From: NVQY01 sp047639325
Lineage (GTDB): Bacteria; Pseudomonadota; Alphaproteobacteria; Rhodobacterales; Rhodobacteraceae
DNA: 13,225 bases
NCBI GenBank assembly: GCA_047639325.1
Contig: JBLINN010000094.1
Location: 1-13,225 of the forward strand
Reading direction: 5' to 3'
Part shown: piece after piece, positions 7,051 to 13,052 of the stretch
Numbering within the stretch: the stretch's first letter is position 1
How the letters are laid out: every line of letters begins with the position of its first letter
Position numbers and translations under genes: made by a program
The notes under the pieces: generated by a model
Databases searched by the model: none
What the model saw: only the letters and a program-made list of their open reading frames with translations
What the model was told of the DNA's origin: nothing

Positions 7051-7889
7051 CCGGCAGCGTCCAGAAAGGCAGGGGTAAACGTGCCGTTGAACACATGCGC
7101 GGTGGGTCCGGTCATCCAGACGCCATCATCGCGCCAGTCGATCCACAGCGTGCCACCATCCAGATCAATCTGTACCTTGCGCCCCGTCAAGCCGCGCCGC
7201 GCTGCCGCAACCGCCGTGGCACAAGAGGACGAGCCAGACGCCAGCGTAATCCCCACCCCACGCTCCCACACCCGCATGCGGATGTGATCGGGGCCGATGA
7301 TCTGCGCCACCTGCACATTGGCGCGTTGTGGGTACAGCGGGTGGTGTTCATAGCGCGCACCGAACTGGTCCAGCACAACCGCCTCTGCATCGTCCACAAA
7401 AAAGGTGCAATGCGGGTTGCCCATGCCGGTGGCTGTCGGCGCACCTTCGATTGGCAGCTGCAGCGTGTCCATTTCGCTGGCCAGCGGCACCTCGTCCCAG
7501 CGCAGTTGCGGCGCGCCCATGTTGACCGAGGTCAGGCCGTCGCCCACGTCCCGTGCCGCTAGTTCACCGCGTTCAGTGGTCAGCACCAGGCAGTCGCGCC
7601 CGGTTTCATCCATCAGATAACGCGCAATACAGCGGGTGGCATTGCCACAGGCGCCAGCGGTGGACCCGTCGGCGTTGTAAAACGTCAGATGCGCATCGCG
7701 CATGCCCGGCGTTATCACCGCCAGTTGGTCAAACCCCACACCGCAATGCCGGTCGCTAATCGCCCGCGCCAGTGTTGGGGTCATTGTCACGGCGTGCACG
7801 CGGGCATCCACAACAACAAAGTCGTTGCCCAGCCCGTGCATCTTCATAAAGGGCAAAGTGGTATCTCTTTGATCACTCATGGCGCGCAT
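7047..7889 (-). CDS. dapF: Diaminopimelate epimerase with an altered second active-site motif
   Basis: A 280-residue DapF that interconverts LL- and meso-diaminopimelate for lysine and peptidoglycan synthesis. The first catalytic motif is intact: NADGSTAGACGN with C81. Substrate-binding residues N22, N72, N158 and the E209-R210 pair are present. In the second motif the usual ACGxGxC reads ASGSSSC, so the expected catalytic cysteine is S218 (codon at 7236-7238), while C223 matches the second, non-catalytic cysteine of that motif. Length fits the family (about 275-285). The ATG at 7889 has GGGG five bases upstream; an ATG at 7880 is a close alternative. The frame remains open to 7934, but without a good ribosome site. 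First gene of a dapF-mtaB pair; divergent from tRNA-Lys. Confidence 0.92.
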   Translation of the reverse strand: MRAMSDQRDTTLPFMKMHGLGNDFVVVDARVHAVTMTPTLARAISDRHCGVGFDQLAVITPGMRDAHLTFYNADGSTAGACGNATRCIARYLMDETGRDCLVLTTERGELAARDVGDGLTSVNMGAPQLRWDEVPLASEMDTLQLPIEGAPTATGMGNPHCTFFVDDAEAVVLDQFGARYEHHPLYPQRANVQVAQIIGPDHIRMRVWERGVGITLASGSSSCATAVAAARRGLTGRKVQIDLDGGTLWIDWRDDGVWMTGPTAHVFNGTFTPAFLDAAG

Positions 7890-7946
7890 ATAGCCCCGGT
7901 TGGGACACGAATCCACCCTGCGGGGACAAAACAATTACAAAGGGGC

Positions 7947-7975
7947 TTGACCGTTTGCCCAACCCCACATAGGTA
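7947..7975 (+). promoter_or_regulatory. Possible promoter for tRNA-Lys
   Basis: TTGACC (7947-7952) is a good -35 match. After 17 bases TAGGTA (7970-7975) is a weak -10. It lies in the dapF/tRNA-Lys divergent gap about 125 bases before the mature tRNA, so a 5' leader would have to be removed. Offered because the -35 is the best in the gap. Confidence 0.35.
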
Positions 7976-8073
7976 GCCCGCCTAACAAGGCGTTGCGATA
8001 CAGGGTATTTAGACGCTTTGACGCGATTTATGCGGTTGATCCCAACGGAACAATTGGCATAAAGAGCGGCACG

Positions 8074-8091
8074 GGAACGCGAAGGCGTTCC
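8074..8091 (+). other. Hairpin in the 5' leader of tRNA-Lys
   Basis: GGAACGC (8074-8080) pairs perfectly with GCGTTCC (8085-8091) around the loop GAAG. It ends 11 bases before the mature tRNA 5' end. No T-run follows, so it is not an intrinsic terminator for this strand; a role in tRNA precursor processing or folding is possible. Confidence 0.5.
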
Positions 8092-8102
8092 GATAAAGAA
8101 GT

Positions 8103-8178
8103 GGGCCTGTAGCTCAGTTGGTAGAGCAACTGACTTTTAATCAGTAGGTCTCCGGTTCGGATCCGGACGGGCTCACCA
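8103..8178 (+). tRNA. tRNA-Lys (anticodon TTT)
   Basis: A full cloverleaf can be drawn. The acceptor stem pairs GGGCCTG (8103-8109) with CGGGCTC (8168-8174), allowing G-U pairs. The D-arm contains AGCTCAGTTGGTAGAGC, the anticodon stem ACTGA/TCAGT encloses the loop CTTTTAA (anticodon TTT), and the T-arm is TCCGG-TTCGGAT-CCGGA. The CCA end is encoded (8176-8178). It marks the junction between core genes on the left and accessory DNA on the right, and the 3' ends of tRNA genes are common integrase attachment sites. Confidence 0.97.
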
Positions 8179-8428
8179 TTCTTTTCAACGACTTAGGAAA
8201 AATTCCGCAGTCTGTCGGTTCGCACGTGCCCTTCTGGGGGGCACATGGGGGACAATTCGGCTCTGACAGCACCCTAGTCGCAGCACTTTGACCGACTTTA
8301 CACATCCTGAAGATTGTTGCCATTTTCAAAGGTTGGTTTGCTCGGCCACAGCATACCATCCTTTGGGAAATGCAGCACAGCCGAGCGCCAGTCCGCCAAG
8401 AACCTGAAGCTTTCCAAGAATACGGCGC
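8179..8428. other. Gene-free stretch after tRNA-Lys
   Basis: I see no supportable gene here. There is an imperfect palindrome whose core is GTGCCC (8226-8231) against GGGCAC (8239-8244). A minus-strand frame running on from the phosphoesterase gene reads about 45 residues, to a stop near 8292, before coding resemblance fades. It may be the left flank of integrated DNA or a decayed gene end. No T-rich terminator stem for the tRNA is obvious beyond the short run TTCTTTTC at 8179-8186. Confidence 0.4.
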
Positions 8429-9358
8429 TCAAGCCCTGACCTCTCCCACCACCAACCGTTCGGGCAACAGCCCATGATCGCCTTGGTCCATCCGGTAGGC
8501 CACGAGCGGCCCGTCTTTACCGGCTGAGAAATCAAGGCAGAGCGCGTTCGTTGCTTGCAGTTCGGGCTCGCCGGGTAGCCAGTAGTGGCCGAAGAAAACC
8601 GGCTTGCCGTCGTTGTAGGAGAGGCTTGTGATCTCTTCAGGCAACGGACCTTCTGGGAGAGGCGTGTCTGATTGGGTGGACATAGCCACATCCCGCCAAC
8701 TCTGCGGATCAGGGTGCCACCAATTCACCCGCACCTCACGGCGCTCGGTCCCGTCCTTGTCGAAGAAACTAGCACCTGCAGGCAGGGGTGCCTCGAGTCC
8801 CTTGGTGATGATATCCAGCGCCTCTGCCAAGGCGGGATTGCGGCGTTCAGACACCAGCGACAGATCCTCGGGCAGCCGAGCGCCGGACAGTTGATCGGCA
8901 ACCAATTGGAGCGATGGGCGATGCCAGCAGGCATGCACGGCGCGCACGGCGTCGTCTTCGAACGCCACAGGCAGCCCGTGCATCCAGCCAAGAACATCCA
9001 GCGTCTGCGGCGCATTCAGGGGAAAGTCTTTCAGAAAGGCCCCATGCTGGCGCATGTTATTCTCTGACCGCGCCCTGAGGGGAACTCCGGTTTCAGGATC
9101 GATGGTGTGAAAGAGCAGCGCGTTGAGCTCGTGGTTGCCCATCACGGCACGGGCCTTGCCCGCGTCCATCAGCGAACGCACCGTGGAAATCACGGCGGCA
9201 TTCTCTGGCCCCCAGTCAATAAAGTCGCCGAGGAACAGCAGCTGCCGGTCGCCTGCGTCACAGGTCCAGCCAGCAGTCGTCTTCTGCCAGCCCAGCTGCG
9301 CCAGAAGCGCATCCAGCTTGTGGGCCATGCCGTGGATGTCTCCGATAATGTCATACAT
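8429..9358 (-). CDS. Calcineurin-like metallophosphoesterase (PPP-type)
   Basis: A 309-residue protein with the complete PPP/calcineurin-like metal-binding set in order: GDIHG at 6-10 (D7, H9), GDFIDWG at 44-50 (D45, D48), GNHE at 74-77 (N75, H76), a later histidine in ACWH (H146) and the final GHYW (H258). These residues hold the two metal ions that activate water for phosphoester hydrolysis. Relatives include PrpE and ApaH-like diadenosine polyphosphatases and protein phosphatases; the substrate cannot be told from sequence. It is longer than PrpE, with extra sequence between H146 and H258. AAGGAG (9366-9371) lies seven bases before the ATG. It follows the 240-residue gene by 15 bases, with its ribosome site inside that gap, so they are surely co-transcribed. 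Confidence 0.88.
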   Translation of the reverse strand: MYDIIGDIHGMAHKLDALLAQLGWQKTTAGWTCDAGDRQLLFLGDFIDWGPENAAVISTVRSLMDAGKARAVMGNHELNALLFHTIDPETGVPLRARSENNMRQHGAFLKDFPLNAPQTLDVLGWMHGLPVAFEDDAVRAVHACWHRPSLQLVADQLSGARLPEDLSLVSERRNPALAEALDIITKGLEAPLPAGASFFDKDGTERREVRVNWWHPDPQSWRDVAMSTQSDTPLPEGPLPEEITSLSYNDGKPVFFGHYWLPGEPELQATNALCLDFSAGKDGPLVAYRMDQGDHGLLPERLVVGEVRA

Positions 9359-9373
9359 GTTTCTTCTCCTTCT

Positions 9374-10096
9374 CTATTTGATTTCCTGTGCTTCGAGCAT
9401 CTGCCCGAGCGTCTCGACGTCCGCTGCCTTCCAAGTCTGCACCCAGAGCGGTCGCGCCAAGCCTGACATGCGCAGTTCGCGCCGTTTCCCGGGCGGGATC
9501 AGACCGCTTTCAACAAGGTTGGCAAAGCGGCTTAGCGGGATTCTCAACTTGTGACAGATCCGCTCCGCCCCTAGGCCCGTGTGTGTCCAATTACTGGTCG
9601 GCTCGAAACAGAGCGCGTCTTCCAGACAGCTTTGATAGGTACAATCCGGGTCGTCTGGTCGCTGCAACCTTGGTCCTTCGCCCTCCCCCGCCTTGGCAGA
9701 CCTTGAAGAAATCTCCTCGACTTCGAACTTCTTGCCGGTCGCCCTTTCCAGCGCCAAAAGCGCTTCCTTCGGATAGGAAAGAGTTTCAACTTCGATACCG
9801 AAGGCCATGAGGCCGACAATGCCCGAGTCAGCTGGTTGGCGGAAAACCCAGCCCGCAGTGACGACCAGCCGCGCCATGAAGTCGTTCGAGGGGGCCACCG
9901 GTCGGACGAAGCGCAACCGTTGCAGGCGGGGCTGCCAAGCCTCACGGTAGATGCGCTCATAGGACGCTTGGTCAATTGGCTCGCCGGTTTCCGCTTCGGC
10001 ATCTGCGACACGTGTGCCTGCCTTGCAATTATGGGCCGGCATCCAAGCCAGTGGGTCACCCGGCGCTCTGCTCTTCGGTGTGTCGGAATAGGTCAT
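9374..10096 (-). CDS. Hypothetical protein with a likely C-terminal helix-turn-helix
   Basis: A 240-residue protein I cannot name. Residues about 175-232 (from GAERICHKLRIPL through NLVESGLIPPGKRRE to WKAADVETL) follow the pattern of excisionase/MerR-type winged helix-turn-helix domains: a helix, a short turn, a recognition helix ending in GLIP, a basic wing and a closing aspartate-valine helix. The middle has a cysteine group (C152, C157, C163) with no full zinc motif. I chose the ATG at 10096 because AAGGAG lies seven bases upstream. The frame stays open to 10384 with an ATG at 10321 behind AGAGG, but that extension is built from the two-hairpin repeats. The metallophosphoesterase gene follows 15 bases later. 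By inference it could be a DNA-binding regulator or recombination accessory protein. Confidence 0.75.
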   Translation of the reverse strand: MTYSDTPKSRAPGDPLAWMPAHNCKAGTRVADAEAETGEPIDQASYERIYREAWQPRLQRLRFVRPVAPSNDFMARLVVTAGWVFRQPADSGIVGLMAFGIEVETLSYPKEALLALERATGKKFEVEEISSRSAKAGEGEGPRLQRPDDPDCTYQSCLEDALCFEPTSNWTHTGLGAERICHKLRIPLSRFANLVESGLIPPGKRRELRMSGLARPLWVQTWKAADVETLGQMLEAQEIK

Positions 10097-10110
10097 CTCT
10101 CGTCTCCTTG

Positions 10111-10209
10111 TTTGCCCTCTCGGGCCGCGTGCCCGGCCGCTTGGGCCGGGAAGCCAACCGTCAGGAAACGGGTTGGCGGCGGGCAGACACCCGCGCTCGT
10201 CACGCAATT
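10111..10209. repeat. Two-hairpin repeat, copy A
   Basis: Hairpin 1 pairs GCCAACCGT (10153-10161) with ACGGGTTGGC (10168-10177) with one bulged G. Hairpin 2 pairs GCGGG (10179-10183) with CCCGC (10190-10194). GCTCGTCACGCAAT follows. Alignable sequence begins upstream at TTTGCC (10111). The same order of elements recurs in copy B about 190 bases away. It lies just upstream of the 240-residue gene's start, in its 5' leader. Confidence 0.65.
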
Positions 10210-10302
10210 TGCCAAGGCATTTCGCCCCGACGCTCACGGTGGTCGCAACGGCATCAACCAATTTCTCGGTATCGCCGTCACGTGCAGATTTCAGGAAGTC
10301 CC

Positions 10303-10393
10303 TTTGCCTCTGCCGGGCCATGTGTCCTCTCGGAAAACCACCCGTGGGAAACGGGTTGGTGGCACCATACGGTGCGCTCTTCACACAATGCCA
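10303..10393. repeat. Two-hairpin repeat, copy B
   Basis: Hairpin 1 pairs ACCACCCGT (10337-10345) with ACGGGTTGGT (10351-10360) with one bulged T. Hairpin 2 pairs GCACC (10362-10366) with GGTGC (10371-10375). GCTCTTCACACAAT follows, as in copy A. GGAAACGGGTTGG is identical in both copies, while the stem bases that differ keep pairing. The stretch 10394-10485 towards the next gene holds nothing I can identify. Confidence 0.65.
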
Positions 10394-10485
10394 CTTTAAC
10401 GAGTCGGCTATTCCGGTGCAATGGGAAAGGGTGCGGCAACTATATGGCGCAAACTAGCGACCAACCTACGCTTTGGGGAGGTGAT

Positions 10486-10782
10486 CTAGTCAGGCCAGCC
10501 ATCCACAGTGACTGAAGAACATTCGCCTCTGAGCCACTTGGTATCGGCTTCACCAAGCGCCCCAAGAAGCCCAGCGATTATGCCTTCATCGTCCTCTACG
10601 CCCTCGAAGGTCTTTTCGATGGCACCCGTTGGGTCATCTTGAAACGAGTCCCAGTCGATGCCGAGCTGCTCTATGCATTTGCGCCTTCCCGCGGCCAGCT
10701 CGGCATCTGACAGTTTGGTCAGGTCCGCATCGAATATCGAACGGTGCCTTTCAAGCTTGCCAAGGCGCGATTTCAGACCCAT
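10486..10782 (-). CDS. Small hypothetical protein next to a DUF5681 gene
   Basis: A 98-residue acidic, helical protein of unknown function. The N-terminus (GLKSRLGKLERHRS) looks like a short basic amphipathic helix, and the rest includes an acidic segment (GVEDDEGIIAG). It has no signal peptide or membrane segment. GGAGG lies seven bases before the ATG, and the start overlaps the end of the DUF5681 reading frame by 10 bases, so it is translationally coupled to it. Small proteins of this type often follow DUF5681 genes in prophage-like and plasmid-borne regions, as I recall; no role is known to me. Confidence 0.7.
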   Translation of the reverse strand: MGLKSRLGKLERHRSIFDADLTKLSDAELAAGRRKCIEQLGIDWDSFQDDPTGAIEKTFEGVEDDEGIIAGLLGALGEADTKWLRGECSSVTVDGWPD

Positions 10783-11212
10783 TGATCGGCCTCCAGTTCT
10801 TGCAACCGGCGCTCGAGCTCCGTTGTCTCCAGCACGCGGCGGTAACTCTCGATCAGGCCCATCACCGTGGCTCCTTCGAGAGGCGTGATCTCACCTTGGG
10901 CGACGGCGCTCAAAACGGCCGGTGCTACTTCGGCAGCGGATTGGGCGTCTTCAATGACCGGTAATTCGAAAGAGATCGGCACGTCTTTTCGGGGCGGCGC
11001 TATCCGCTCCAGACAGAGCCGCAGAGCCGTCGTATCGCCCCCTAAGGACATGTCGCTTTCTGCGTCAGTGCCTCGCTCTGGCCCTCCAGCAACGCCTCGA
11101 CAGCGCGCGCGGTTCTGTTTCGCGCACCCTTGGGTCTTCCGGGGTTGCCGGAAGCAAATGTTCCATCCGGGTTACGGGCTTCCGTAAATGTTCCGTATTT
11201 TTGGATACTCAT
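10773..11212 (-). pseudogene. DUF5681-family protein, split by a frameshift
   Basis: Two frames together make one recognisable DUF5681 protein. The 5' half (11042-11212; ATG at 11212 with GGAGG five bases upstream) carries the family signature GTFASGNPGRPKGARNRT and continues to ALTQKATCP before TAG. The 3' half (10773-11051) opens with an ATG overlapping that stop and continues where the family should, with GGDTTALRLCLERIAPPRK and a helical C-terminus. The break lies after the codons for KA, at about 11049-11056; adding one base, or four, would join the frames. DUF5681 proteins are small basic-headed proteins of unknown function, common in phage-like and mobile regions. Either the gene is dead, or the overlap lets the second half be made by re-initiation. 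A sequencing error is also possible. Confidence 0.8.
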
Positions 11213-11698
11213 CAGGGCCTCCGACAACGTTAGCTTAAGCCGCCACCGATTGGGCGGGTTAAACTGATCCTCGTTTCTTGTCCGTTCTACATCAGAAACG
11301 GCGTTTTGGCCATGTTGGGATGGAGCAGCCGCGTCTCGGCGCCGTTTTTGGGAGAATATAGCGCCACACAGTGCCGCCTTTGACGTTTAGTGGGGCACCT
11401 GGCCGAATGAGGGATATCGAGCTGTGAGGTCGATTTGCGCCGAAGATGTTTGGCGCGGCGGATCCCTTTCGCCGACTAAGCGAGGATCGCAGAGGGCCGT
11501 TCGTGACAGTGATGGAAAATGGAAACGGCCCAATTGCTGCACCACACACATTTCGACAGGAAGGGCGGAAAGTGGGCTTTCGCTGCGATTGCGAATTTTT
11601 CGGGTGGCGTTAGCAAAGCCGCCATTGCGGACGTGAGGGAATCTCGACGTCATGCGATTCCGCCAAGTAGCGCTGAAATTGCCACCTTAGGTATGAAG
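11213..11698. other. Gene-free block of about 490 bases
   Basis: Several frames of 60-90 codons are open on both strands, but none has a ribosome site, a codon pattern or a protein family I can support. A small inverted repeat, CCGCC (11240-11244) against GGCGG (11253-11257), lies just upstream of the DUF5681 gene, beside the palindrome GCTTAAGC (11233-11240). The rest resembles the non-coding filler that often surrounds insertion sequences in Rhodobacterales. Confidence 0.45.
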
Positions 11699-11728
11699 TG
11701 TTGAATGTCACTGAGAACTGACCCGGTA
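11699..11728 (+). repeat. Left inverted repeat of the IS21-like element
   Basis: It starts TGTTGAATGTCACTGAGAAC and ends ACCCGGTA. It matches the reverse complement of 12461-12490 at 28 of 30 positions. Confidence 0.9.
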
Positions 11729-11756
11729 TTTTCACCGGGATTTGACCCGCTCTTAG

Positions 11757-12377
11757 TTATGTATCTACGGCTATGCTTTGGTCAATGTGGCGTTCTCCTT
11801 TGTTGTTTTTTCGCGGCCTCTGAGCTAGCTTTGAAGCGGTAGCTATCGTTGCCGGTTTCGAGGATGTGGCAGCGGTGGGTGAGCCGGGCGAGTAGAAGCG
11901 CACTTTGCGTCTGTGATGCTCGATGGCCTGGACGCCGATAGCTGTGGCGACGTGGCTTTTGCCGGTGCCGGGCCCACCAATCAGAACGACGTTTTCCACA
12001 TTTCCCCCTCTCGGCAGCATGCTGTGCATGCGCCTGCCGGGCAATGGGTGCCGATCAGCCCGCCACGCGCGAGCAAAGGCTGCGACACGCTCATAGGACC
12101 CATCGTAGCCAAGCTTAACCAAGTCCTCATACATCAGCTTAACGTTGCGCCGCTCTTTGCGAGACTTCCGCGTCTGCGCCAAAAGCCATGCAGACAAACG
12201 AGCCGCGTAGGGATCCAACTTGCCTGGACGCGAGGGCGTCTTGAACTGTGGCTCAACAGCACCTTCTCGAAGGTACTTCTTAACCGTGTTCCGAGACAGC
12301 CCAGTCCGGCGCGCCATCTCACGTATTGGCATTTTGTCACGCAACGCCCAGCGTCGAATGACACTCAAAAATCCCAT
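11757..12377 (-). pseudogene. istA'-istB' chimera (IS21 transposase head fused to helper ATPase fragment)
   Basis: The first 110-115 residues are the N-terminus of the IstA transposase, including the helix-turn-helix REMARRTGLSRNTVKKYL and the following region up to VAAFARAWRADR. The DDE catalytic domain is missing. The frame then runs into the IstB helper ATPase at NVENVVLIGGPGTGKSHVA (Walker A) and on to EHHRRKVRF. A second junction follows, after which the frame is no longer IstB's. The first join is therefore in frame and the second out of frame. The ATG at 12377 has GGAG eight bases upstream; a GTG at 12386 is possible. If made, the product would be about 206 residues, with a DNA-binding head and a partial P-loop. 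Confidence 0.85.
11782..11899 (-). pseudogene. istB C-terminal fragment
   Basis: In a different minus-strand frame from the chimera, this stretch reads LLLARLTHRCHILETGNDSY and on to a normal-looking end. That is the C-terminus of the IstB helper ATPase. It is joined to the P-loop part near 11894-11903, where the sequence can be read as either partner, suggesting deletion across a short homology. Confidence 0.8.
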
Positions 12378-12460
12378 GTCTATCACTCCATGTCTCCCTG
12401 AACAAAACCGTCAGGGCAATGTGTTCACATGGGTCAATTCTCAGTGACAATGTATGGGGC

Positions 12461-12490
12461 TACCGGGTCAGCTCTCAGTCACATTCAACA
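12461..12490 (-). repeat. Right inverted repeat of the IS21-like element
   Basis: On the minus strand it starts TGTTGAATGTGACTGAGAGC and ends ACCCGGTA. It has two mismatches to the left end. Confidence 0.9.
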
Positions 12491-12542
12491 CCTTCTTGAC
12501 CAATGCTGCAGTGCAATAACTTTGCACGATGGGCCGGAAGTA

Positions 12543-12614
12543 AACATTCCCAGTGGCAAAATGCATGGACCCAGAATATAATGCAACGGCGTTCACTCCA
12601 GCAGCTGGAATGTT
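12543..12614. repeat. Inverted repeats around the LCCL gene promoter
   Basis: AACATTCC (12543-12550) is the exact reverse complement of GGAATGTT (12607-12614). Just inside the right arm is the palindrome TCCAGCAGCTGGA (12597-12609). The candidate promoter lies between the arms. A separate hairpin, GTGCAA (12511-12516) against TTGCAC (12522-12527), lies further upstream. They could be operators or leader structure. Confidence 0.45.
12554..12582 (+). promoter_or_regulatory. Likely sigma-70 promoter of the LCCL gene
   Basis: The -10 is a perfect TATAAT (12577-12582). TGGCAA (12554-12559), 17 bases upstream, matches the -35 consensus at three of six positions. Transcription would start near 12589, giving a leader of about 90 bases before the LCCL gene. 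Confidence 0.55.
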
Positions 12615-12680
12615 AGGCGGTTCCGGTATGGGTTTGCATTCGTGCAGTGACGTTTGATTGTTTATACGAAGGAAAAAATG

Positions 12681-13052
12681 ATGAAATCAATGTTTGCAGC
12701 TGGATGGCTTATCATTTCAATTGCAGTGTTTTGGGGCGGGTCCGCAGAACAAGTTAACGCACAATCCAATCCGCAATGTGCCCTAACAATGCCGCAAGGG
12801 GCGGGTTATTATCAATGCAGTTGCGCCCCGGATCAAGGATCGACTGCGCCATTCTGGGGGAATGGGCCTTATACGGCGGATAGCGATCTGTGCAGTGCAG
12901 CGCGGCACGCAGGTATTGTTGGCGAGCATGGCGGAGTGATCAAAGTTTTGCGGGTGCAGGGACTAAATAGCTATTGGGGCAGCACATCAAATGGTTGGAC
13001 ATCGAAAGGTTGGGGAACCTTTACTTCTAGTATTGTATTTAACAGAAACTAA
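12681..13052 (+). CDS. Secreted LCCL-domain protein
   Basis: A 123-residue protein made of a signal peptide and one LCCL domain. The signal peptide covers about 1-27: MK, a hydrophobic stretch LIISIAVF, then cleavage near VNA. LCCL hallmarks fill the rest: C33, C46, C48 and C71, then YTADSDLCSAARHAG (64-78), GGVIKV (84-89), the YWGS of the loop (98-101), NGWTSKGWG (104-112) and a closing hydrophobic strand. LCCL domains are best known in eukaryotic secreted proteins such as Limulus factor C and cochlin, where they bind lipopolysaccharide or other ligands; bacterial copies are less studied. The ATG at 12681 sits seven bases after GAAGGA; the ATG directly before it (12678) would leave only four. 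Lower GC and a strong TATAAT promoter set it apart from its neighbours and suggest recent arrival. Confidence 0.85.
   Translation: MKSMFAAGWLIISIAVFWGGSAEQVNAQSNPQCALTMPQGAGYYQCSCAPDQGSTAPFWGNGPYTADSDLCSAARHAGIVGEHGGVIKVLRVQGLNSYWGSTSNGWTSKGWGTFTSSIVFNRN

Larger units (their letters stand above)
11699..12490 (-). mobile_element. Internally deleted IS21-family insertion sequence
   Basis: A 792-base element bounded by 30-base inverted ends (11699-11728 and 12461-12490) that differ at only two positions and begin with TGTTGAATG. A further subterminal copy of the end motif (CACTGAGAATTGACCC on the minus strand, about 12431-12447) fits the multiple terminal repeats of IS21 elements. Inside is a collapsed version of the usual istA-istB pair, which would take about 2.5 kb when intact. 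Both enzymes are incomplete, so it cannot move by itself, but its ends look usable by a full-length relative. I see no clear target-site duplication. Confidence 0.88.

Noticed and set aside
7081..7976. Plus-strand frames opposite dapF
   Set aside because: Typical shadow frames in GC-rich coding DNA; dapF on the minus strand is clear.
8226..8244. Stem after tRNA-Lys as a terminator
   Set aside because: No T-run follows on either strand, so it does not qualify as an intrinsic terminator.
8141..8359. Small minus-strand frame beginning after the phosphoesterase
   Set aside because: It ends inside the tRNA gene and reads tRNA bases as peptide.
8628..9554. Plus-strand frames opposite the phosphoesterase
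   Set aside because: Shadows; the minus-strand gene has a full metal-ligand set and a ribosome site.
10111..10393. CRISPR array
   Set aside because: There are only two diverged units with internal hairpins and about 190-base spacing, and no spacer regularity.
11042..11059. Programmed ribosomal frameshift in the DUF5681 gene
   Set aside because: There is no slippery heptamer at the junction; a simple indel or re-initiation explains it better.
11292..11704. Open frames of 60-90 codons on both strands in the gap
   Set aside because: No ribosome sites, no recognisable family, and arginine/proline/serine-rich composition typical of non-coding GC-rich DNA.
11690..12500. Target-site duplication around the IS21-like element
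   Set aside because: The flanks (ATGAAG on the left, CCTTCT on the right) do not match as direct repeats.
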